61,438 nucleotides of DNA from Prevotella sp. (GCA_017557185.1 JAFZAP010000068.1:1-61438); one strand, 5' to 3'; shown: positions 35,426 to 45,365, counted from the first letter of the stretch. Made by a program: numbers and translations. Notes: generated by a model not told the origin, from the letters alone.

Positions 35426-37558
35426 TCAGATTTTCAACACTTTTCTTATCCATTTCCTGAGGGTGCCGTAGATGCTGTCCTTCTCGGTGTGTTGCGGCTG
35501 TGCGAACGTCATCTCGTCCATCGCATCACCGAACTGATCGGGGAAGATAATCATCATATTTGTGCCAGAGAAGAAACGAATCAGCTCATCGGGCAGGCGG
35601 TCCATCGCTGTCTTGTACGACACAGTACCCTTACGTGCCGTCACCACCACGAAGAGATGATCATCGGCAATCGTTGATGCGAGTCGTGGCAGTTCGTTCC
35701 AATGCGGCATAGCATGATATTCCGCCCTGACGCTGGGATGGCGGTTGCGCATGTATTCATTGACGAAGGCCAGTGTGTCGCTACGTCCGTGGAACAGGAT
35801 TCGACAGTCCAGATTACCTGCCAGTCGTGCCAGTCGCTCCAGCCAGCGGTAGAAACCTGGTTCAAACTGCGCCTTCGACGGCACCGCCACCTGTATTCGG
35901 CGGATGGTGTTGAGCGGCTGTCGCAGTCGTGCCATGATAATCTGACGGTTCAATCCGTTGAAGAGGCTCTGGTGGAACTGTCCCCAGAAGCGTGCCGGCG
36001 AGCCTCCGCCTGCAGCTCCGTGCAGTCCTATCAGGATTTCGCTGGCACGGAATTCCTTGAAAGCATGCTTGATGCCGTTGGCGATGTTGGCCGCTATGCG
36101 CACCTGTGTCTGCATACGCACATCCGTCGCTGCTGCCTGTTGCGTGATTTGTTCCAGCAGTTGTATGCCGAGTTCCTGATTCTGCCGCATGTTGGTATCA
36201 TCATAGACCACGTTGATGGCTACCAGTCCGCGGTTCAGTTTCTGGTTGCGCATGAGGATGGCGAGGTTGATGAGTTCAGGCGCATACTGCGGATACTTCA
36301 CGGGAATCAACATTCGCTCGTCGTCGGTCTGTGCGTCGTCTTCGCTCGCCATGTCCTTGTCGCGAATGATAATCTGTTGTGCCGCTGCCTCGGTGACAAG
36401 TGTCGAGATAATACAGGTGAAAAGAATCATGATAATCACGCCATTCAGCACATCGTCACCGATGAGGTATTGTCCTAGTGCGGTCTCTGTCTGCATGCCT
36501 ACCATCACGATGGCGATGGCACCGGCAGCGTGAGCCGATGTCAGACCGAACATCATGTGTCCCGACGAAAGCGGCATGCGGAACAGGAAACTAGCGGCAT
36601 AGGCAGCTAAGGCCTTGCCCACCGTTCCGAAGAACACCATCGCCAACACCACCCAGATGATGCCCCCTCCTTGGAAGAGCAGCCGCAGGTTGATGAGCAT
36701 GCCTACACCGATGAGGAAGTAAGGGATGAAGATGGCGTTGCCCGTGAACTCCAACCGGTTCATCAGGGGCGACACATGGGGGATGTAGCGATTCATGATG
36801 AGTCCTGCAAGGAAAGCGCCTACGATGCCTTCCAGTCCCACCGCCTCGCTGAAGGCAGCACTCATGAAGAGCATGCACATGACGAAGATGAACTGCATCA
36901 CGGCGTCGCTGTAGCTACGCAGGAACCAGCGTGTCAGGCGTGGAATTGCCAACAGCAACACTACTGTGAAAATGGTGAACTTCGTAAAGAACCATACCCA
37001 GAACGCTATGCCGCCTCCCGACTTATGTGCTGCCACCAGTGCTGCCAGACAGGTGAGTGCGAGCAGCAGTGCCAGCATCGACCCTCCCACGCTCAGCGTG
37101 ACGCTGGGCTTGCGCTGCAGGCCGTATCGGCCAACGATGGGGTAGGCAATGAGCGTATTCGACGCCATCAGTGCGCCGAGCAGGAACGATGCCTCGTGGC
37201 TGTAATGCAGCAGCCATATCGATGTGAAATAGGTGAGGATGAACGGTATCAGGAACGACAGCAGACCGAACACCGTCATGCGCGGAATGTTCTTACGCAA
37301 GCCTTCCATATCCATCTCCAGCGCTGCCAGGAACATGATATAGTAGAGTCCGACCTTTCCAAACAACTCGAACGATGCGTCGCGCTCCAGGATGTTCAGT
37401 CCGTACTTACCTATCAGTACACCTGCCAGCACCATTCCGATGATGTGCGGAATGCGCAACTTACCCATGATGATCGGTGCCGATAGAATAATCAGCAGTA
37501 CGACCAAAAACGTCAGCGTCGGGTCAGTGATGGGGAAATATTGCGATAAGTTCATCAT
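35426..37558 (-). CDS. CPA2-type cation:proton antiporter with tandem USP-like cytosolic domains
   Basis: A 710-residue membrane protein. The start is taken at 37558 ([20 protein letters not shown]); the longer in-frame ORF crosses the promoter. About 12 TM segments fill residues 10-400, with family features [16 protein letters not shown] and [14 protein letters not shown]. The C-terminal 280 residues hold two universal-stress-like segments ([24 protein letters not shown]). CPA2 carriers exchange Na+ or K+ for protons. A TAATTTTG box on the minus strand at 37567-37574 would give an almost leaderless transcript. It is divergent from asd. Confidence 0.9.
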   Translation of the reverse strand: MMNLSQYFPITDPTLTFLVVLLIILSAPIIMGKLRIPHIIGMVLAGVLIGKYGLNILERDASFELFGKVGLYYIMFLAALEMDMEGLRKNIPRMTVFGLLSFLIPFILTYFTSIWLLHYSHEASFLLGALMASNTLIAYPIVGRYGLQRKPSVTLSVGGSMLALLLALTCLAALVAAHKSGGGIAFWVWFFTKFTIFTVVLLLAIPRLTRWFLRSYSDAVMQFIFVMCMLFMSAAFSEAVGLEGIVGAFLAGLIMNRYIPHVSPLMNRLEFTGNAIFIPYFLIGVGMLINLRLLFQGGGIIWVVLAMVFFGTVGKALAAYAASFLFRMPLSSGHMMFGLTSAHAAGAIAIVMVGMQTETALGQYLIGDDVLNGVIIMILFTCIISTLVTEAAAQQIIIRDKDMASEDDAQTDDERMLIPVKYPQYAPELINLAILMRNQKLNRGLVAINVVYDDTNMRQNQELGIQLLEQITQQAAATDVRMQTQVRIAANIANGIKHAFKEFRASEILIGLHGAAGGGSPARFWGQFHQSLFNGLNRQIIMARLRQPLNTIRRIQVAVPSKAQFEPGFYRWLERLARLAGNLDCRILFHGRSDTLAFVNEYMRNRHPSVRAEYHAMPHWNELPRLASTIADDHLFVVVTARKGTVSYKTAMDRLPDELIRFFSGTNMMIIFPDQFGDAMDEMTFAQPQHTEKDSIYGTLRKWIRKVLKI

Positions 37559-37566
37559 TTCAACTG

Positions 37567-37574
37567 CAAAATTA
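37567..37574 (-). promoter_or_regulatory. -7 box for the antiporter gene
   Basis: TAATTTTG on the minus strand, 8 bases before the ATG at 37558. A leader this short suggests either a leaderless transcript or that the second ATG (37555) is used. Confidence 0.5.
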
Positions 37575-37627
37575 CGCAAAAAAAAGGAGAAAACCGAAAT
37601 ATAACGCGCTATTTCGTTTTTTTTTGC

Positions 37628-37635
37628 TAACTTTG
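37628..37635 (+). promoter_or_regulatory. -7 box for asd
   Basis: TAACTTTG, 36 bases before the asd ATG, in the divergent intergenic region. No TTTG -33 element is seen. Confidence 0.6.
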
Positions 37636-37671
37636 CCGCCGTAAGTGACAACACAAAAGGAACGAAAAAGC

Positions 37672-38682
37672 ATGAAAGTAGCAATTGTAGGCGCAAGCGG
37701 TGCCGTAGGACAGGAATTCCTTCGCATTCTGGCTGAGCGCAATTTCCCTATCGACGAATTGGTTCTTTTCGGTTCAGAGCGCAGTGCTGGCCGTAAATAT
37801 GAGTTCTGTGGCAAGGAGTACGAAGTGAAGCTCCTGCAGCATAATGATGATTTCAAGGATATCGACGTGGCCTTCGTATCGGCTGGCGGCGGCACCTCTA
37901 AGGAGTTTGCCGAGACCATTACGAAGCATGGCTGCGTGATGATTGATAACTCCAGTGCCTTCCGCATGGATCCCGACGTTCCCTTGGTGGTGCCTGAGTG
38001 CAATGCTGAAGATGCTCTGGCTCGCCCACGTGGTATCATTGCCAACCCCAACTGCACAACGATTATGATGGTGGTGGTGTTGCAGCCGCTGGAGAAGCTG
38101 AGTCACATCAAGCGCATCCACGTCAGTTCGTATCAGAGTGCCAGTGGAGCCGGTGCCGCTGCGATGGCCGAGCTGCAGCAGCAGTACAGGCAGCTTGTCG
38201 ATGGTGTGCCTGTGACGGTGAAGAAGTTCCCTCATCAGCTCGCTTACAATGTCATCCCCCAGATCGACGTATTCACCGACAATGGCTATACGAAGGAGGA
38301 GATGAAGATGTATAACGAGACGCGCAAGATCATGCATACCGATGCCCGCTGTTCGGCAACCTGTGTGCGTGTGAGTTCGTTGCGCAGCCATAGCGAGAGT
38401 GTATGGATTGAGACCGAGCGCCCCATCAGCGTCGAAGAAGCCCGTGCGGCTATTGCTGCAGCTCCCGGCTGCACGCTGAAGGACGACCCGCAGAACCTCG
38501 TCTATCCCATGCCGCTTGAGACTGCTGGTCTCGACAACGTCTTCGTGGGCCGCATTCGCAAGGATCTGGCCGACGACTGTGGGTTGACACTCTGGCTCTC
38601 GGGCGATCAGATTCGCAAGGGCGCCGCGCTGAATGCCGTGCAGATTGCCGAGTATCTCATCAGCGTGGGAAATATAGGATAA
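37672..38682 (+). CDS. asd: Aspartate-semialdehyde dehydrogenase
   Basis: A 336-residue enzyme that reduces aspartyl phosphate to aspartate semialdehyde with NADPH, supplying lysine, methionine, threonine and diaminopimelate for peptidoglycan. The ATG at 37672 gives the Rossmann start [18 protein letters not shown]; an upstream in-frame GTG is rejected. GGGTSKEFA at 72-80 and the catalytic cysteine C128 in ANPNCTT are present, as is [13 protein letters not shown] near 218. It is one base upstream of the VTC-domain gene, so it may lead that run, though the functions are not obviously linked. Confidence 0.96.
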   Translation: MKVAIVGASGAVGQEFLRILAERNFPIDELVLFGSERSAGRKYEFCGKEYEVKLLQHNDDFKDIDVAFVSAGGGTSKEFAETITKHGCVMIDNSSAFRMDPDVPLVVPECNAEDALARPRGIIANPNCTTIMMVVVLQPLEKLSHIKRIHVSSYQSASGAGAAAMAELQQQYRQLVDGVPVTVKKFPHQLAYNVIPQIDVFTDNGYTKEEMKMYNETRKIMHTDARCSATCVRVSSLRSHSESVWIETERPISVEEARAAIAAAPGCTLKDDPQNLVYPMPLETAGLDNVFVGRIRKDLADDCGLTLWLSGDQIRKGAALNAVQIAEYLISVGNIG

Positions 38683-38683
38683 T

Positions 38684-39439
38684 ATGGAAGTCCTCACCGA
38701 CATACTGGCCACATTCGACCCGATCACGCTCGAGGAGATGAGCAGCATCAAGTTGATGAACCGCATCGACACAAAATTTGTGACGACGCAGCGACAACTT
38801 ATGCAACTCCTCGATATGGCGCGTGCCGACTATTGGGCTCAGGACATCCGCGGTGAGCGACTGTCGAAATACGACACCACCTATTTTGATACCACCGACT
38901 TCGCGATGTATCGTATTCACCAGACAGGGCATACGGGACGTCAGAAGATACGCTTCCGCACCTATGTGAGCAGCGACTTGCAGTTCATGGAGGTGAAGAC
39001 GAAGAACAACCACGGCCGTACGAAGAAGAAACGCATCAAGGTTTCCGACATGGACCTTGGCGACGAGGCCAAGCGAGCCTTTCTGGCCGAGCACCTGCAT
39101 TACGACGTTGCAGATCTGCAGCCTGCCATTCGCAACAACTTCGAGCGCATCACACTCGTGAACCGTGCGAAGACCGAACGTCTCACCATCGACACGAATC
39201 TGCAATTCTTCAACCTCATCAGCGGACAGACCCGCGATATGGGGCCGCTCGTCATCATCGAGCTGAAACGTGACGGCCTGTGCTACTCACCCGTGCTTGA
39301 AATGCTGCGCCAGTTGCGCATTCATCCCCACGGCTTCTCGAAATACTGCATGGGCTCCGCGATGACCAATCCGCAACTGCCCGTCAACCGCTTCAAGCCG
39401 AAACTGCGCGATGTGGAGAAAATCTTAAAGACGACATAA
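38684..39439 (+). CDS. VTC-domain (polyphosphate polymerase-like) protein
   Basis: A 251-residue cytosolic protein resembling the VTC4 catalytic tunnel domain (triphosphate tunnel fold). Visible features are an N-terminal NRIDTKFVTTQRQL segment, YDTTYFDTTDFAMY, KIRFRTYV, FMEVKTKNNHGRTKKKRI and, near the end, VIIELKRDG, giving the alternating K/R/E strands of the tunnel. In yeast VTC4 makes polyphosphate from ATP; in bacteria the activity is mostly untested. It is followed after 24 bases by a DUF4956 membrane protein, a pairing seen in many bacteria, often with CotH-like kinases, which are absent here. Confidence 0.85.
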   Translation: MEVLTDILATFDPITLEEMSSIKLMNRIDTKFVTTQRQLMQLLDMARADYWAQDIRGERLSKYDTTYFDTTDFAMYRIHQTGHTGRQKIRFRTYVSSDLQFMEVKTKNNHGRTKKKRIKVSDMDLGDEAKRAFLAEHLHYDVADLQPAIRNNFERITLVNRAKTERLTIDTNLQFFNLISGQTRDMGPLVIIELKRDGLCYSPVLEMLRQLRIHPHGFSKYCMGSAMTNPQLPVNRFKPKLRDVEKILKTT

Positions 39440-39463
39440 CGAAAAAACAATAATAAAGACAAT

Positions 39464-40138
39464 ATGAACAATCTGCTAAACTTTACAATCACTCCTGACT
39501 TCGCAGAAATGATGATTCGCTTCGTCATCTGCGTGGCTTTCAACTGGTTCATCATCGATAAGCTCTACTATCGCAAGAGCCATCGCCGTGATTTCTACTT
39601 CACGTTCCTGCTCACGAGTATCGCCATCTTCTTCCTGGTGTTCTTCATGATCTTCGGACTCGACAAGTTGGGCGGCAAGACCTCTATGGGTATCGGTATC
39701 GGTCTCTTTGGCATTTTCTCCATCATGCGATATCGCACAGATGCTATGCCCGTTCGCGAGATGACCTATCTCTTTGTCATCATCTCCATGTCGGTCGTCA
39801 ATGCTATTGCCAGTTCGGCCACACTGCTCGAGATCATCCTCACCGACCTCATCCTTCTCGGCGCCATCTGGCTCTGCGAGAAGATGCTGAAGATCGAGTA
39901 TTCGAAACTCATACAGTACGACCGCATCGAGCTCGTCAAACCTGAGCGTCGCGAAGAACTCATCGAAGACCTGCGCCAGCGTCTGGGGCTCGACATCTTC
40001 AAAGTCGATGTTGGAGCTATCGACTTGCTTCGCGATATGGCCATCGTCCGTGTTTATTTTCATCCTCAGAAAGGCCATACCCTCGATGCCATCGACATGA
40101 AGCTGAAGCTCAATCGTTCCGATATGACTACGGTATGA
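39464..40138 (+). CDS. DUF4956 membrane protein
   Basis: A 224-residue protein with about four TM segments: FVICVAFNWFII near 16, the FTFLLTSIAIFFLVFFMIF stretch near 44, GIGIGLFGIFSIMRYRTDAMPVREMTYLF near 78-105 and an Ile/Leu-rich segment around 115-140. The FSIMRYRT-PVREMTYLF core is the family hallmark. A soluble C-terminal domain (about 150-224) has a strand-helix pattern. The partner is the VTC protein 24 bases upstream. Function is unknown; it may form a membrane anchor or channel for the VTC product. Confidence 0.85.
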   Translation: MNNLLNFTITPDFAEMMIRFVICVAFNWFIIDKLYYRKSHRRDFYFTFLLTSIAIFFLVFFMIFGLDKLGGKTSMGIGIGLFGIFSIMRYRTDAMPVREMTYLFVIISMSVVNAIASSATLLEIILTDLILLGAIWLCEKMLKIEYSKLIQYDRIELVKPERREELIEDLRQRLGLDIFKVDVGAIDLLRDMAIVRVYFHPQKGHTLDAIDMKLKLNRSDMTTV

Positions 40139-40193
40139 AGCCCTCTTTGCCCTCTGGGGAAATAGTAACGAGAAAATAAACTAGGTAATAAAG

Positions 40194-40973
40194 ATGAAAC
40201 GGATAGCTCTTTTTTTCATCCTGTGTACCGCTGCCTTAGCAGTCAGCGCTCAGAGCGACGACTTCGGTGTGTGGAGCTCTGTGGAAGTGCAGAAGAAGAT
40301 TGACAAGAAATGGAGTGTAGGCCTCGAGGCCGAACTACGCACCCGCGATAATGTCTCTGAAGTAGACCGTTGGAGTGGTGGCCTCGATGTGAGTTATAAG
40401 ATTCTGAAGGGACTGAAGATCTCTGCCGACTATACGTTCCTGTGGGATAACAACGAGCGCATCTCCTACTATGAGGAGGGCGATAAGAAAGTCGTCAACG
40501 GTGCCGTCAATGCCGGCGACCCTAAGAAGCGCGGACACTATTGGGGACCGCGTCACCGCTTCTCCCTGTCGCTGACGGGTGAAAAGAGTTTCGGCCCGTG
40601 GGGCTTCTCCCTGCGCGAGCGTTGGCAGTACACCTATCGTCCTGAGCACACCGTAGCCGAGCGTTGGTCGTACTACGACGAAGATTGGGACGGTGAGGAG
40701 CACACCTATCGCGGCAAGGGTAAGAACGTGCTGCGTTCGCGCCTGCAGGTAGAGTATAAGAAGAAAGGTCAGAAAGTGGTGCCCTACGCCAGTGCTGAGT
40801 TATATAATGCCTGGTCAGTGCAGAAGGTTCGTTACTCGCTGGGTGCCGAGTGGCGCATCACCAAGCAGCACTCGCTCGATCTCTGCTATCGCTATCAGGA
40901 CGTGCGCAACGACGACTTCGACTATGAGCCCAACATTCACATCCTTGGCATAGGCTATCAGTTCAAGTTCTAA
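40194..40973 (+). CDS. DUF2490 outer-membrane beta-barrel protein
   Basis: A 259-residue exported protein: signal peptide (MKRIALFFILCTAALAVSAQ), then about ten amphipathic strands (FGVWSSVEVQKKIDKKWSVG, RFSLSLTGEKS, FSLRERWQYTYR) ending in GIGYQFKF, a C-terminal aromatic that fits BAM recognition. This matches the DUF2490 family. It lies 55 bases after the DUF4956 gene. A hairpin at 40998-41030 follows. Its transported substrate, if any, is unknown. Confidence 0.82.
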   Translation: MKRIALFFILCTAALAVSAQSDDFGVWSSVEVQKKIDKKWSVGLEAELRTRDNVSEVDRWSGGLDVSYKILKGLKISADYTFLWDNNERISYYEEGDKKVVNGAVNAGDPKKRGHYWGPRHRFSLSLTGEKSFGPWGFSLRERWQYTYRPEHTVAERWSYYDEDWDGEEHTYRGKGKNVLRSRLQVEYKKKGQKVVPYASAELYNAWSVQKVRYSLGAEWRITKQHSLDLCYRYQDVRNDDFDYEPNIHILGIGYQFKF

Positions 40974-40997
40974 GCGCCCGTTTCGCTGAGCAGAATG

Positions 40998-41030
40998 GCG
41001 CATTTGCTGAATTTATTGCGGCAAATGCGC
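40998..41030 (+). terminator. Possible terminator or hairpin after the DUF2490 gene
   Basis: A perfect 10-bp stem GCGCATTTGC/GCAAATGCGC with a 13-base loop; the T run after it is weak (TGTTCTTAG). Confidence 0.5.
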
Positions 41031-41047
41031 TGTTCTTAGTAATTTTG
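41016..41047 (+). promoter_or_regulatory. Promoter of the Cthe_2159-type gene
   Basis: TTG (41016-41018), a 21-base spacer and TAATTTTG (41040-41047), overlapping the preceding hairpin. Confidence 0.5.
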
Positions 41048-41103
41048 CACCAGAATAAACTCCGGCAGCCCATACATTGGGCAGTCATACGTCATTAATT
41101 CTT

Positions 41104-43041
41104 ATGAGAAAAATAGTATTTGCAATCATCATAGCTTGTCTCACCATTGGAGAGGTGAACGCACAGACCGTCAATGTTCGGGTAGGGCAGGTCACCTATG
41201 CTCACCGGGGGGTGAACGTTGGCGAGATGCCGTTTGTCGGTGGTAGTACGCTGACCATCGAAGGTAAGGAGTATTCTGTTGACAAATCTTCATCGGCAAC
41301 CGATTTCATCGAAGAAATCACCATAGGCGATACTGATGTTGAGGATAATACCGTCAGTGTCAGTTACAACGGCTCTGAGGCCAGCGTTGTCGTTGCAGGC
41401 AATGTGGCGCGCTTTCTCACCGTGACAGTCAGCGGAGCTCACGTCAGCATTGTGCAGGCCGATGACTTAACGGATGAGATTACCTATACGCTCTCCGGTA
41501 ACAGTACGGACGGCGGTTTCTACATGGATGGCTCGCTGAAAGCCTCCGTCGACCTCAACGGCTTGACGCTCACCAATCCTTCGGGACCGGCCATCAATAT
41601 CCAGAATGGTAAGCGCATCAATGTCAGCGTGAAGAGCGGCACAGAGAACACGCTGCGCGACGGCTCCGGCGGCGACTGGAAAGGTTGCTTCCGCTGCAAG
41701 GGTCACACCGAGTTCAAAGGCAAGGGCACGCTCAACGTCTATGGTAACACCGCTCATGCCATCTGGAGCAAGGAGTATGTGGAGATGAAGAACTGCACCA
41801 TCAACATCCTGAAGGCAGTGGGCGATGGCATCAATGTCAATCAGTATTTCCTCATGGAGAGTGGTTCGCTCAACATTTCGGGCGTTGGCGACGATGGCAT
41901 TCAGGTGAGCTACGAAACCGATGATAATGGCAATAAGGAGACTGGCGAGGAGAACACGGGTGCCCTTACCATAACGGGAGGAACCCTCAGCATTGCAACA
42001 ACGGCATTGGCCTCGAAGGGACTGAAGGCAGAAGGGGCAATAGTTGTGAATGAAAACAACTCGGGGGCTACCATCACCGTGACGAACTCGGGTGGGGTAG
42101 ACGCTACTGACAGCACCGATCCGGCAAGCAGCGCTTGTATGAAGAGCGACACCTCCATCACCATCGAGGCAGGAACGCTCACACTCACGAATACTGGTCA
42201 GGGCGGTCGTGCTATCAATTGCGAAGGCACGCTCACCATCTCTGGCGGCACCATCAACGCGCAGGCAAAGGGCAGTAACTATGGCTCTTCCTCTGGCGGC
42301 GGGGGAGGCGGCTGGCCCGGTGGTGGCGGCTGGCCCGGTGGCGGACCTGGCGGTGGACCTGGTGGCGGTGGTTCATCGTCGAATGCCAAGAATGCCAAAG
42401 GCGTGAAGGCCAAGGGTGCCATCACCATTACGGATGGATCGCTTATCGTGGGATCAACCAACCATGAAGGATTGGAGTCGAAGTCCACAATCACAATCTC
42501 TGGCGGCATCATCTATGTTCAGGCCAAGGACGATGCCATCAACAGCAGCGGGAATCTTACCATCTCCGGTGGCTACGTCTATGGCTATTCTACCGGTAAC
42601 GACGGCCTCGATTCCAACGGCAACTTCCTGATGAAAGGCGGTGTCGCCATAGGCTTTGGGGCAGGAGGTGCAGAGACAGGCATCGACATCGACGAGCAGC
42701 ACAATCTCTCTCTGTCAGGCGGACAGCTGTTCGGTATCGGCGGACGTGTCGACAGCCGCTTCGGCACGATGAGCCAGAAGTATGGCTACACGTCGAGCAG
42801 CGCATCCTTCACAGGCAGTTACATTGTCTTTGCCGACAGCAGTAAGAATCCCATCTTCGCCGTGAAGATGCCGAAGACCTCCTATAGCGGCATCTGCCTG
42901 GTCAGTTCGCCATCCATGAGTGCCAGCACCACTTATCTGCTCGGTACGGCCTCGTCGGTAAGCGGAACGGAAACCAATGGCTTCTATGCTGATCCCTCCG
43001 TCAGCGGTTTCACCCAGAAGACCTCGTTCAAGTCGAAGTAA
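41104..43041 (+). CDS. Cthe_2159-type carbohydrate-binding beta-helix protein
   Basis: A 645-residue secreted protein. The ATG at 41104 gives signal peptide MRKIVFAIIIACLTIGEVNAQ. The rest is a repetitive beta-helix: many copies of LTISGG, KGVKAKGAITITDGS, NISGVGDDGIQ and DDAINSSGNLTISGGYVYG, as in the Cthe_2159 family, whose founder binds plant polysaccharides. A Gly/Trp/Pro-rich loop (about 398-425) interrupts the helix. Genes of this type commonly occur near VTC/DUF4956/CotH genes, so it is read as part of the 38684-43041 module. No lyase residues could be identified. Confidence 0.82.
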   Translation: MRKIVFAIIIACLTIGEVNAQTVNVRVGQVTYAHRGVNVGEMPFVGGSTLTIEGKEYSVDKSSSATDFIEEITIGDTDVEDNTVSVSYNGSEASVVVAGNVARFLTVTVSGAHVSIVQADDLTDEITYTLSGNSTDGGFYMDGSLKASVDLNGLTLTNPSGPAINIQNGKRINVSVKSGTENTLRDGSGGDWKGCFRCKGHTEFKGKGTLNVYGNTAHAIWSKEYVEMKNCTINILKAVGDGINVNQYFLMESGSLNISGVGDDGIQVSYETDDNGNKETGEENTGALTITGGTLSIATTALASKGLKAEGAIVVNENNSGATITVTNSGGVDATDSTDPASSACMKSDTSITIEAGTLTLTNTGQGGRAINCEGTLTISGGTINAQAKGSNYGSSSGGGGGGWPGGGGWPGGGPGGGPGGGGSSSNAKNAKGVKAKGAITITDGSLIVGSTNHEGLESKSTITISGGIIYVQAKDDAINSSGNLTISGGYVYGYSTGNDGLDSNGNFLMKGGVAIGFGAGGAETGIDIDEQHNLSLSGGQLFGIGGRVDSRFGTMSQKYGYTSSSASFTGSYIVFADSSKNPIFAVKMPKTSYSGICLVSSPSMSASTTYLLGTASSVSGTETNGFYADPSVSGFTQKTSFKSK

Positions 43042-43086
43042 CTGGTTCCCTTCCCTGACTTTAACCAACGTTAACTCACAGAAAAT

Positions 43087-43173
43087 GGGCAATTCTGAAC
43101 ATAATTCGGAATTGTCCATTATATTTGGACACTGTGCAACCCAGAAGACCTGCACCCGCAGCACCCGCTCCCT
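43087..43173 (+). repeat. Dispersed repeat, copy 1, with 13-bp hairpin
   Basis: A 13-bp hairpin (43087-43117) precedes a segment (43116-43173; CCATTATATTTGGACACTGT and on) found again in reverse orientation at 57979-58044. The 450-base gap 43042-43491 holds this repeat and the promoter at 43344; no convincing gene. Confidence 0.8.
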
Positions 43174-43343
43174 TTCCCTTCTGTTAATCATTACGATTGT
43201 GATAGAGATTATTGATTACGTGTACTTCAATTGGATTCATAATTGTTGTATGTAATCAATAACGTTATACAATGGTTCTACAACCTTTTTATGGTAAATA
43301 ATACGAGAAGAAAGCAGGAGAAACAACTTATTTGTCTAAATAT

Positions 43344-43374
43344 TTTGCAATTTGCCCAATTTGTTATATATTTG
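43344..43374 (+). promoter_or_regulatory. Promoter of the TPR/AraC regulator gene
   Basis: TTTG (43344-43347), a 19-base spacer and TATATTTG (43367-43374); a leader of about 110 bases. Confidence 0.8.
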
Positions 43375-43491
43375 TGCCAGAAAAAACGATGTGCAGACAC
43401 ACCTGTTCTCACTTTAGAAAAGCAATGTTGAGGCTATCTTCTATTGAAATGAAATACAGATAATTGAAGAAAATAATGACATATAAACGAT

Positions 43492-45243
43492 ATGAAACAG
43501 ACCATTCACCTTATATTATATATAGTCGTAGTGGCTATTTCAATGGTAAGTTGCCAGCAGACACAAGTCAGTCAGGTTTCAAATCCTGAAGAACTAAGGG
43601 AGCTTTATCAACAGGTGTTGACGGTGGCCGATGAGTCGCCCGACAGTGCGATGCTGATGATTGACTCACTCAGGAGGGGTGGCACGCTACCCGACTACCG
43701 CTGCGACTTCCTCTGTGCCAAGATCTTTGCGCAGTCGTCAGATAGCCTGAGGCTCGATTCCGCCATCATTATTGGTGAACGGTTGATGGCTTTGGACGTG
43801 GTGGAGGAAGATTCTGCTATCCGTCAGGATGTACTTGAGGTACTGATTAATGCCTGTCGTATGCATCGCGACGATGAGCAGACCATCCACTGGTCAATGC
43901 AGCTGATAGACCTTTGCCGGCAGCAGGGCGAAGAAACCGAGGCTCTGCGCACTGAGGCTGAGGTAGGCTTGGTTCTTTCCTTTTTAGGAAAGACCGATGA
44001 AGGGTTGGCGAAGATAGACAATGTCATCCACCAGCTCAGCGGTAAACGAAAATTTAACGAAATGGATGCCAGCATCATTGCCCTGAGACGTAAAGAGAAT
44101 ATGCTTGACAATGAGGGGCGCTACGATGAAATACCACTCGTAGCGCAAGAAATACTCAGTCTCCTTGCCGACTACGAGCAGCACCCTGAAGAGTTCCACG
44201 ACTGCTCCTACCGCGAGGTCACAGAGGAACAACGTCCAGGCTACATCGAATTCTATCGTTCAAAAGCCTATCTGTACATGGCACATGCCTACGCTTCACT
44301 CAATGAGAAGGGGAAAGCCCGCGAGTATCTGCGACTTTTTGAGCAGTGTGCTTTTGCCAACACCTTAAAGGGGCGTGCGGAGATTGCCCCGATATGGTGC
44401 CAGTTGGGCGAATACGATAAGATGTCGGCTGCATACGATGAGTTTGAGGTTCGTCTGCGAGAGCAGGGCGACACAGTGAATGTTGCTTTTGCTAACATTC
44501 TCCGCGACCGTGCTAAGGCTGCTCAGGCACAGGGGCGCTATGCCGAGAGCCTCCGTCTCCATGAACAATACGAAATACTTAACAATATCCTCAACGACCG
44601 TCTGCTACAGGGGAAAGCCCATCTCTATGCTGCCCGTTTCCACGCTCAGGAGCAGCAACAGGAGATAGAACGCCAGGCTGCCAAAGTGCGACAGTCGCAC
44701 CTGCTCAACACCCTCTTAGCCGTCATTCTTTTTGGTGTCATTACGTTGTCCCTCCTTTTCTACGTCCAAAAACGGAAGATGAAACAGAAGAACCAAATCC
44801 TGGCTTCGCAGATTCAAGAGGCGATGACCTATCGCGAGCTATACCTGGAGCAACGGCGCCTGACTGCACCAACCGCAGATAGTGATGTCAAGCCAGAGAC
44901 TCTCGATGACAACCAGCTCTTTGCCTATCTGAGCGACCTTATCGAGCGTGAGCAGCTCTACCTTGACTCCGACTTCGGGCGACAGACACTTATTGATCGC
45001 ACGGGGCTTACAAAGGAGCGCATCGGAGCAGCCTTTGCACGTGGCAGCGACCACGATCGCATGACATCATACGTGCGCAATCTCCGGCTGGAGTTTGCAG
45101 TACAGCTTCTGACCGATCGTCCCGACCTAAGCATCACGCAGGTCAGTGCCGCCAGTGGCTTCACCATTCCCGAAACATTCACCCGCTATTTTAGGGCCCG
45201 ATACGGAATGTCGCCTACCGTTTTCCGTCGGTCCAAGGGTTAG
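43492..45243 (+). CDS. Membrane-anchored TPR transcription regulator with AraC-type HTH
   Basis: A 583-residue protein. It starts with a signal/lipobox segment (MKQTIHLILYIVVVAISMVSC), then a helical TPR-like domain to about residue 400, one TM helix at about 405-425 (LLNTLLAVILFGVITLSLLF), a short coiled coil, and a C-terminal AraC-family HTH (about 500-583; RNLRLEFAVQLLTDRPDLS, ASGFTIPETFTRYFRARYGM). The layout puts the TPRs outside the cytoplasm and the HTH inside. Such proteins in this phylum probably sense envelope or peptide signals and act on DNA while membrane-bound. It is first in a rightward run of surface genes; control of those genes is an inference. Confidence 0.85.
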   Translation: MKQTIHLILYIVVVAISMVSCQQTQVSQVSNPEELRELYQQVLTVADESPDSAMLMIDSLRRGGTLPDYRCDFLCAKIFAQSSDSLRLDSAIIIGERLMALDVVEEDSAIRQDVLEVLINACRMHRDDEQTIHWSMQLIDLCRQQGEETEALRTEAEVGLVLSFLGKTDEGLAKIDNVIHQLSGKRKFNEMDASIIALRRKENMLDNEGRYDEIPLVAQEILSLLADYEQHPEEFHDCSYREVTEEQRPGYIEFYRSKAYLYMAHAYASLNEKGKAREYLRLFEQCAFANTLKGRAEIAPIWCQLGEYDKMSAAYDEFEVRLREQGDTVNVAFANILRDRAKAAQAQGRYAESLRLHEQYEILNNILNDRLLQGKAHLYAARFHAQEQQQEIERQAAKVRQSHLLNTLLAVILFGVITLSLLFYVQKRKMKQKNQILASQIQEAMTYRELYLEQRRLTAPTADSDVKPETLDDNQLFAYLSDLIEREQLYLDSDFGRQTLIDRTGLTKERIGAAFARGSDHDRMTSYVRNLRLEFAVQLLTDRPDLSITQVSAASGFTIPETFTRYFRARYGMSPTVFRRSKG

Positions 45244-45290
45244 AATAGTCGCCCCGACTTGACTATTTGTCTGAAATCACCTGTCCATTT

Positions 45291-45321
45291 GTCTGTGCTA
45301 TTGTCGGCACAGACTTTTTTA
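45291..45321 (+). terminator. Intrinsic terminator after the regulator gene
   Basis: A perfect 8-bp stem GTCTGTGC/GCACAGAC followed by six T, ending just before a TACTTTTG -7 box. Confidence 0.85.
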
Positions 45322-45324
45322 TGT

Positions 45325-45332
45325 ACTTTTGC
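45325..45332 (+). promoter_or_regulatory. -7 box for the surface locus 45366 onward
   Basis: TACTTTTG, 34 bases before the small membrane protein ATG. The -33 region falls in the terminator hairpin, with a TTG at 45302-45304; termination and initiation are therefore overlapped. Confidence 0.6.
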
Positions 45333-45365
45333 AAATAAAGTTGTAAACACAAAATATAAAAGTAT

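Noticed and set aside
37559-37696. A longer N terminus for the antiporter
   Set aside because: It would run across the -7 box and into the divergent asd region; MMNLSQYFP at 37558 is the family-like start.
42715-43191. Minus-strand ORF ending in the dispersed repeat, and the similar plus-strand ORF at 57987-58220
   Set aside because: Their similarity (FWVAQCPNIM) comes from the repeat itself; the first also overlaps the Cthe_2159-type gene antisense.
43243-43431. A 62-residue ORF upstream of the TPR/AraC regulator
   Set aside because: It overlaps the regulator's promoter and has A/T-driven composition with no recognisable motif.
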